The position numbers and the translations under genes were made by a program. From an uncultured Oscillospiraceae bacterium (GTDB lineage Bacteria > Bacillota > Clostridia > Oscillospirales > Oscillospiraceae): a stretch of 64,000 nt of DNA. The notes under the pieces were generated by a model, which saw nothing but the letters and a program-made list of their open reading frames with translations, searched no databases and was not told where the DNA came from. Position 1 is the first letter of the stretch. Every line of letters starts with the position of its first letter. Location of the stretch: contig CANPYX010000005.1 of assembly GCA_947588955.1 (NCBI GenBank), positions 37,884 to 101,883 on the forward strand. The letters run 5' to 3'. This document shows, in pieces, positions 58,459 to 64,000 of the stretch.

Positions 58459-60876
58459 ATGAAGATACTTATGGCCACAATGAGCCTTGACATCGGCGGC
58501 GCGGAGACGCATATCGTGGAGCTTGCCCGCGAGCTCATCCGCCGCGGCAATCAGGTGTTGGTGGCGTCCAACGGCGGCGTGTACGTGGAGGAGCTGGAGG
58601 CGGCGGGTGCCCGCCACTTCAAGGTCCCCATGCACCGCCGCGACCCTGTCCTCATGGCAAAGTCCCTGCTCCTTTTGAGGAAAATAATCCGCGCCGAAAA
58701 GCCGGACGTGGTCCACGCCCACGCCAGGATACCCGCTTTTTTGTGCGGAATCATCAAAAAGACCACCGATTTCCCCTTCGTCACCACCGCCCATTGGGTG
58801 TTTGAGACGGGCTTTATGCTCAGCCGCCTCACCGACTGGGGCGAGAGGACCATCGCCGTCTCCGACGACATCCGTGACTATCTCATGGATAATTACGGGA
58901 TACCGAGCGAAAATATCACCGTGACCATAAACGGCATCGACACGGACAAATTTTCCCCGGATGTCCCCGGAGACGCCGTCCGCGCCGAGTTCAATATCCC
59001 GGAGGGCGCGCCGGTGCTGTCCCACGTGAGCCGCCTGGACGAGAGCCGCGCCCTTGCCGCCTCCGCGCTTGTGAAGCTGGCGCCCGCCCTGGCGGGGCGC
59101 GTACCTGGCGTCAGGATACTAATAGCCGGCGGCGGGGATATGTTCGAGGAGCTGTCCCACCGGGCGGAGGAGGCCAATTTGAAGCTGGGCTACCGCTGCC
59201 TCATTTTCGCCGGACCCAGGACGGACGTGAACGCCGTCTGCGCCGCGGGCGACGCCTTCGTGGGCGTGTCACGCGCCGCCCTTGAGGCAATGGCCACCGG
59301 AAGACCCGTGGTTGTCGCCGGAAACGAGGGCTATATGGGCCTTTTCGACGAGGACAAGCTGGAGACCGGCATACAGGGCAACTTCTGCTGCCGAGGCTGT
59401 CCGGAGCTCAGTGAGCACCGGCTTCTGGACGACCTCACCACCGCCCTGACGCTGGAGCCCGACGAGTACCGCCGCCTTTCGGAGCTTGGCAGGCGCGTGG
59501 TGCTGGAAAATTACAGCGTCAAGCGAATGGCGCAGGACGCTTTGGATGTTTACGCCCTGGTCCGCCGCCACTGTCAGGTGGTGCTCAGCGGCTACTACGG
59601 CTTCAACAACGCCGGCGACGAGGCGATACTTGACGCCCTCTGCGGCGCGCTTACGGACATAGACAAAAATATAGGCATAACCGTCCTCTCCCGCGACCCC
59701 AAAATGACCGGGGAGCTCCACGGCGTCAAGGCGGTGAACCGCTTTTCACCCTTCGGGGTGCTAAAGGCGGTGAAGGGGTGCGAGCTCCTTATCTCCGGCG
59801 GCGGGAGCCTTTTGCAGGACAACACCTCCACCAGGAGCCTCCTCTACTACCTCTCCATCGTCTGGACCGCCCACAAAATGGGCAAGAAGACGATGCTCTA
59901 CGCCAACGGCATAGGCCCCGTGAACAAGCCGGCGAACAGGCGCAGGGTGCGGAAAATAGTGGAGCTTGCCGACAAGGTGACCCTCCGCGACCCCGACTCC
60001 CTTCGGGAGCTTCGGGACATGGGCGTTGTCAGGGAGGACCTTGTTGAGGGCGCGGACCCGGTATTTACCCTGCCGGAGCCCAGCCACGCCCGGAGCCAGG
60101 AGATACTGTCCGTCCTTGGCATAATGGGCCCCTTCGTCACCGTCTCCGTCCGCCCCATAAAGAATTCGCCTGACTACACCCAGCGGTTTGCCCAGCTGTG
60201 CGACGGCATCTACCAGAGATTCGGGCTGGGAATAGTCTTCCTCTCCATGCAGCCCAAGCGCGATGAGCCCGTGGCGTGGGAGATTCGCGACCGCATGAAG
60301 TGCCCCGCCTATGTCCTCTCCGGCGAGTTTTCGCCCACGGAGCTCATGGGCATAATAGGGGAGGGCAGGCTCGCCCTTTCCATGCGCCTCCACTCCCTCA
60401 TCTTCGCCGCCCGCACAGCCACTCCCGCCCTGGGATTCGCCTACGACCCCAAGGTGGAGAGCTACCTCTCCATGCTGCGCCTCCCCTCCGCGGGGGACGG
60501 CTCGGACATAGACGTGGAGGCGGTGTTGAAGGCGGTGGACGTGATGCTGCAAAACCGCGACAGAATGGCGGAGAGCCTGCGGGAGAGCCGCGAGCGCATA
60601 ACCGCCCTGGCGCGGCTCAATAACGAAAAGCTCCGGGAGCTCCTGCCTCCTGACCCGGAGGACGCGCCCTCGACCCCCGCCCCGCCTGAGGATTTCCCCA
60701 TAGGACAGCGCCTCAACGAGAACGCCGCCGCAGATTTTGCCGCCGCCTTCGGCTTTGACATCGCCGGTACGACGGACCCGGAGCTGGAAGCGGACGGCAC
60801 GAGCGATTTTGTAAAGCCTCCGGCAGAGCCGGAAATTGACGATACGATAAGAAAGGACGAAAAAAATGAAGCTTGA
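58459..60876 (+). CDS. csaB: Fusion of GT4 glycosyltransferase and CsaB polysaccharide pyruvyl transferase
   Basis: 805 residues. Residues 1 to about 370 form a GT4 glycosyltransferase (MSLDIGGAETHIVELA, VHAHARIPAFLCG, AVSDDIRDYL, ALEAMATGRPVVV). From residue 374 a CsaB domain begins (VVLSGYYGFNNAGDEAIL, ISGGGSLLQDNTSTRSL, SMRLHSLIFAARTATPALGF). A polar Pro/Asp/Glu tail follows from about 740. CsaB adds ketal-pyruvate to wall-polymer ManNAc, which lets SLH domains of S-layer proteins bind. The fusion would couple sugar addition and pyruvylation. GGGAGG before the ATG. Confidence 0.88.
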   Translation: MKILMATMSLDIGGAETHIVELARELIRRGNQVLVASNGGVYVEELEAAGARHFKVPMHRRDPVLMAKSLLLLRKIIRAEKPDVVHAHARIPAFLCGIIKKTTDFPFVTTAHWVFETGFMLSRLTDWGERTIAVSDDIRDYLMDNYGIPSENITVTINGIDTDKFSPDVPGDAVRAEFNIPEGAPVLSHVSRLDESRALAASALVKLAPALAGRVPGVRILIAGGGDMFEELSHRAEEANLKLGYRCLIFAGPRTDVNAVCAAGDAFVGVSRAALEAMATGRPVVVAGNEGYMGLFDEDKLETGIQGNFCCRGCPELSEHRLLDDLTTALTLEPDEYRRLSELGRRVVLENYSVKRMAQDALDVYALVRRHCQVVLSGYYGFNNAGDEAILDALCGALTDIDKNIGITVLSRDPKMTGELHGVKAVNRFSPFGVLKAVKGCELLISGGGSLLQDNTSTRSLLYYLSIVWTAHKMGKKTMLYANGIGPVNKPANRRRVRKIVELADKVTLRDPDSLRELRDMGVVREDLVEGADPVFTLPEPSHARSQEILSVLGIMGPFVTVSVRPIKNSPDYTQRFAQLCDGIYQRFGLGIVFLSMQPKRDEPVAWEIRDRMKCPAYVLSGEFSPTELMGIIGEGRLALSMRLHSLIFAARTATPALGFAYDPKVESYLSMLRLPSAGDGSDIDVEAVLKAVDVMLQNRDRMAESLRESRERITALARLNNEKLRELLPPDPEDAPSTPAPPEDFPIGQRLNENAAADFAAAFGFDIAGTTDPELEADGTSDFVKPPAEPEIDDTIRKDEKNEA

Positions 60877-63760
60877 AAACGGCGCCGTGATACACGGCTT
60901 CAAGGTGCGCTACTCCCAGCTTATCCCTGAGCTGAACGCCACGCTCTACCGCATGGAATACGAGAAAAACGGAGCGGATCTGGTGTGGCTGGACCGGCCT
61001 GACGAGAACAAGACCTTCTCCATAGCCTTCAAGACCATCCCCTCCGACCACACGGGAGTTTTCCATATCCTGGAGCACTCCGTGCTGTGCGGCAGTAAGA
61101 AGTACCCGGTCCGGGAGCCCTTTGTGGAGTTGCTGAAAAGCTCCTTACAGACCTTCCTCAACGCCATGACCTTCCCGGACAAGACCATGTACCCCCTGTG
61201 CTCAAAAAACGACAAGGACTTTTTGAACCTCATCGACGTGTACATGGACGCGGTGCTCCACCCCCTGTCTTTGGAGTCGCCACTGGGCTTCAGGCAGGAG
61301 GGCTGGCATTATGAGCTGGACTCCCCGGAGGGGGAGCTCACGCGCAACGGCGTGGTTTTTAACGAGATGAAGGGCGCCTTTGTGGACCCGGACGAGGTGC
61401 TGAGCTTCAACCTGGGGCGCCAGATGTTCCCGGATAACTGCTACGGCTACGAGTCCGGCGGTCACCCGGAGCACATACCGGAGCTGACATACGAGAAATA
61501 TCTTGAGAACCACCGCCGCTACTACAGCCCCACCAACGCCCGCATCTTCCTGGACGGCGAGGTGGACCTGGACGCGGTACTTTCAAAGCTCGATTCCTTC
61601 CTTTGCGAATACGACAGGGTGGACGTGGACGCGGAAATTCCCATGCAAAAGCCCGTACACCCGGAGGAGCTCACGGCGGAATACGAGATCGGTCCCGAAG
61701 ACGACGACGCCAACAAGGTGATCGTGGGCCGTGCCTGGGCCGCCGGCAGATTCGACGAGCCGGAGAAAAACGTCGCTTGCGCCGTGCTTGCCCAGGCGCT
61801 TTGCGGCACCAACCAGTCGCCGCTTAAGAAGGCGCTTCTGGACGGCGGGCTGGTGGAGGACATGGGCCTTCACAGCTATGACGGCATACAGCAAAACTTC
61901 CTCTTCTTAGCCGCCAGGAACACAGGTATGGACAAAAAGGACGAGCTTCTCCGAACCGTTGAGGAGGTGCTCCGGGAGCAGGCGAAGGAGCTTGACCGCC
62001 GCCAGCTCCACGCCATTTTGAACCAGGTGGAGTTTGCCAACAGGGAAAAGGACTTCGGGCGTATGCCCAGGGGCCTTGTGTTCGCCATGACCAGCCTTGA
62101 GAGCTGGCTTTACGGCGGCGACCCCGCCCAGAATCTCCGGAACGAGGAGCTTTTCGCCACGCTCCGCCGCAGGATAGACGAGGGCTGGTTTGAAAAGCTT
62201 TTGGAGGAGGTATTTATCACCAATCCCCACACCGCCACGGTGGTGCTAACCCCCTCAAAGACGCTGGGCCAGGAGAAGGCGGAGCGGGACGCCAAGGAGC
62301 TTGCCGCAATAAAGGCGGGCTGGACGGAGGCGGAGACAAAGAAGGTGATCGACGAGTTTGCCGCGCTCCGCCGCCACCAGAGCTCCGGCGACACCACCGA
62401 GGGGCTTGCCACTCTCCCGCAGCTCTCGCTCTCGGATATACCCGAGGAGATGGCGCGTCTTCCCTATTCTGAGGAAAAATACAGGGGCACGACCCTCCTC
62501 AGGCAGGAGGTTGAGACCGGCGGGATAATCTACTTCGACATGTATTTCGCCGCCGACGATATGGACATTCCGGAGCTCACAGGGGTGCCCATGGCGACAC
62601 AGCTTTTGGGCAAGCTCCCCACGAAGAAGCACACCGCCCTTGAGCTTGCGTCCCTCATCCGGGAAAAGATAGGCAGGTTCTCCGTTTCGGCGGCTTCCTA
62701 TAAGCATACCTCCGGCAAGGTCACGCCGGTGCTCACTGTCTCCCTCGCCGTCCTTTCCGAGAGGGCTGAAGAGGCGATGGAGCTCACGCGGGAGATCATG
62801 TTTGAGACGGACTTCACCGACACCGCCGCCATATTCAATATCCTCCGCCAGACACGCATCGGCGCGGTGGAAATGGCGCAGAACGCGGGCAACTCCTTCG
62901 CCCTGGTGCGCGCCACCTCCGGACACAGCGCCAACGCCGCCGTCACCGACGCCTTCGCCGGCGTAAGGCAGCTTAGGTACCTCCAGGAGACGGAGAAGAC
63001 CTTCAACGACGCGCCGGACGCCGTTGCCAACGCCTTCACCGCCGTGCTCTCCAAGCTCTTTGCCCGCTGCCGCCTGACGCTCTCCGTCACCGGCACCAAG
63101 GATATGAAAATGGCGGATATGGCCCTCGATATGCTCCCTGAGGGCGCCCGCGGAGCGTCGGTGGAATACACCCCCAACGACATGGAGGCAGAGGGCTACA
63201 CCATCCCCGCCGCCATCGGCTTTGCCGCATCAGGCGCGGGCCTCTCCGCCGCCGGAGCGGAATACACCGGCTCAATGGCGGTGGCGGCAAAGCTCCTGAG
63301 GCTCGACTACCTCTGGAACAACGTGCGCGTCAAGGGCGGCGCCTACGGCGTGAGTATGGACGTTTCGGAGACGGGCAACCTGGGCTTCTCCTCCTACCGT
63401 GACCCCCAGTGCGCCGGGAGCCTGGACATTTTTGCCGCCGCCGGGACCGCGCTCCGTGATTTTGCCAAATCCGACGAGGACGTGGACAAGTATATCATCT
63501 CCACCATCGGCGGAATGGAGCCGGTGATGACCCCAAGGCAGGAGAAATCCCGCGCCGCGGCGATGTACTTCACCGGCAGAACAGCCGCCGACGCACAGCG
63601 CACAAGGACCCAGGTGCTCCACACCACAAAGGCACAGCTTTCCGCTTTCGCCGATACCCTGGATGCCTTGGCGCCAAAAGCAAATATCTGCGTCGTCGGC
63701 GGCGCGCCGATCCTCTCCGCATGTGGAGATAAGCTCACGAAAATCGAGCCCATTCAGTAA
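60866..63760 (+). CDS. M16C insulinase-family metalloprotease (PreP/HypA-like)
   Basis: 964 residues. The inverted zinc motif HxxEH is His67-Ile-Leu-Glu70-His71 in VFHILEHSVLCGS, with the distal Glu expected near residue 150. Two M16 halves joined by a hinge match the presequence-protease subfamily, which degrades free peptides. No signal peptide, so cytoplasmic. The ATG overlaps the csaB fusion gene by 11 bp; a functional link to the surface polymer is not evident. An E2 repeat follows. Confidence 0.92.
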   Translation: MKLENGAVIHGFKVRYSQLIPELNATLYRMEYEKNGADLVWLDRPDENKTFSIAFKTIPSDHTGVFHILEHSVLCGSKKYPVREPFVELLKSSLQTFLNAMTFPDKTMYPLCSKNDKDFLNLIDVYMDAVLHPLSLESPLGFRQEGWHYELDSPEGELTRNGVVFNEMKGAFVDPDEVLSFNLGRQMFPDNCYGYESGGHPEHIPELTYEKYLENHRRYYSPTNARIFLDGEVDLDAVLSKLDSFLCEYDRVDVDAEIPMQKPVHPEELTAEYEIGPEDDDANKVIVGRAWAAGRFDEPEKNVACAVLAQALCGTNQSPLKKALLDGGLVEDMGLHSYDGIQQNFLFLAARNTGMDKKDELLRTVEEVLREQAKELDRRQLHAILNQVEFANREKDFGRMPRGLVFAMTSLESWLYGGDPAQNLRNEELFATLRRRIDEGWFEKLLEEVFITNPHTATVVLTPSKTLGQEKAERDAKELAAIKAGWTEAETKKVIDEFAALRRHQSSGDTTEGLATLPQLSLSDIPEEMARLPYSEEKYRGTTLLRQEVETGGIIYFDMYFAADDMDIPELTGVPMATQLLGKLPTKKHTALELASLIREKIGRFSVSAASYKHTSGKVTPVLTVSLAVLSERAEEAMELTREIMFETDFTDTAAIFNILRQTRIGAVEMAQNAGNSFALVRATSGHSANAAVTDAFAGVRQLRYLQETEKTFNDAPDAVANAFTAVLSKLFARCRLTLSVTGTKDMKMADMALDMLPEGARGASVEYTPNDMEAEGYTIPAAIGFAASGAGLSAAGAEYTGSMAVAAKLLRLDYLWNNVRVKGGAYGVSMDVSETGNLGFSSYRDPQCAGSLDIFAAAGTALRDFAKSDEDVDKYIISTIGGMEPVMTPRQEKSRAAAMYFTGRTAADAQRTRTQVLHTTKAQLSAFADTLDALAPKANICVVGGAPILSACGDKLTKIEPIQ

Positions 63761-63774
63761 CCAAGGGGCTCCTT

Positions 63775-63929
63775 AAAGGGCCGCGCCCATAGGGGGCGCG
63801 GGGAATCTACTTTCCTCTCTTTTTGAGTTCGTCAAAAAGAGAGGAAAGTAGCAAAGGAGAGAAAAAACGACCAGGGAGGGATAATGTTATCCCTCGACAA
63901 ACCCACCCCTATCCCCCGGGGGTGGGTTT
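63775..63929 (+). repeat. E2 repeat, copy b
   Basis: It starts GGGCCGCGCCC-ATAG-GGGGCGCGG, then a perfect 20-bp hairpin (CTACTTTCCTCTCTTTTTGA, loop GTTCG, complementary arm), then GAAAAAACGACCAG, a GGGAT-AATGTT-ATCCC hairpin, and AAACCCACCCC...GGGGTGGGTTT (63899-63929). Same order as 35725-35914. The last hairpin may end the M16 transcript. Confidence 0.7.
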
Positions 63930-63974
63930 GTGGTATAATGGCAAAAAGAAGAGACGGAAAAGGCGGTGGGACCC

Positions 63975-64000
63975 ATGTTGACACGAAACGCTCAGAAGGA
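63975..64000 (+). CDS. Possible start of a gene cut by the window end
   Basis: ATG followed by eight open codons (MLTRNAQK...) with AAGGCGG nine bases upstream and a TATAAT at 63934-63939 without a clear -35. Too short to identify; listed only because the signals are in the right order. Confidence 0.35.

Noticed and set aside
57784..59025. 413-codon antisense frame across the DUF4330 and csaB genes
   Set aside because: It spans several well-supported genes on the other strand; no ribosome site or motif.
63934..63960. Complete promoter and MAKRR... reading frame at the right edge
   Set aside because: TATAAT is present but no -35 lies at 16-18 bp, and the ATG overlapping it has no ribosome site. 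The later ATG at 63975 was listed instead, at low confidence.

Overview
The window is about 60% G+C bacterial chromosome from an endospore-forming Firmicute, most likely a gut clostridium of the Oscillospiraceae/Oscillospirales type (inference). The evidence is a sporulation locus (spoIIGA-sigE, a SleB-like cortex hydrolase, a BofA-like protein, a DacF-type carboxypeptidase), Gram-positive envelope genes (TagO, LtaS-like synthase, CsaB, XpaC/TelA), and TTGACA/TATAAT-type promoters that almost all have a 17-bp spacer. There is no phage, CRISPR array, rRNA or plasmid region. Most of it is housekeeping DNA, so the unusual material lies in the intergenic spaces.

Layout. 1-4051: tRNA-Gly, dacF, a fabG-like reductase, bofA, folC. 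4100-12909: pyrG, glmS, then purB-purA-purC-purF. 12909-14541: a small MITE, an RNHCP zinc-ribbon gene with a tiny upstream reading frame, an orphan HicB. 14542-19575: aminotransferase, trpS, tagO, three small unknown proteins, a phosphodiesterase. 19760-23869: sleB-like, sigE, spoIIGA, nfeD and a stomatin-like protein. 24197-28398: wecB, an unknown, a VWA protein, a helix-turn-helix protein, bcp. 28594-30642: LtaS-like. 30815-40222: arginine genes argGHCJ and argBDF, split by a 729-bp repeat-rich gap, then rnz. 40537-45529: an ABC exporter pair and a divergent acyltransferase cluster. 45725-53151: BMP-like protein, phosphoesterase, TPM-LemA-TelA-XpaC, obg. 53361-63760: a seven-gene surface-polymer operon with overlapping genes (murJ, ligase, glycosyltransferase, two DUF4330, CsaB fusion, M16 protease).

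How genes work together. WecB (UDP-ManNAc supply), TagO (lipid-linked start), MurJ and the O-antigen-ligase-like protein (export and transfer) and the glycosyltransferase-CsaB fusion (ketal pyruvylation) fit a pyruvylated secondary cell wall polymer that would hold SLH-domain S-layer proteins. This is inference; no SLH protein is in the window. SpoIIGA would process pro-sigma-E, and the spoIIG promoter has the 22-bp spacing known for Spo0A-activated spoIIG.

Most interesting signal. A modular repeat, here called E1, occurs five times (1-79, 7758-7930, 19588-19759, 23946-24225, 26932-27115). A complete copy has four hairpins. The stem sequences differ between copies but stay complementary, while the loop of hairpin 3 is always TCCGCAGA. 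In all five copies the same end, hairpin 4, lies at or over the 3' end of a gene that reads into the element. One copy supplies the last codons and stop of wecB. A separate module of about 110 bp (M2) is shared between the second hairpin of one E1 copy and the interior of the MITE beside purF. A second family (E2) has CU/GA-rich hairpins with UUCG-type loops.
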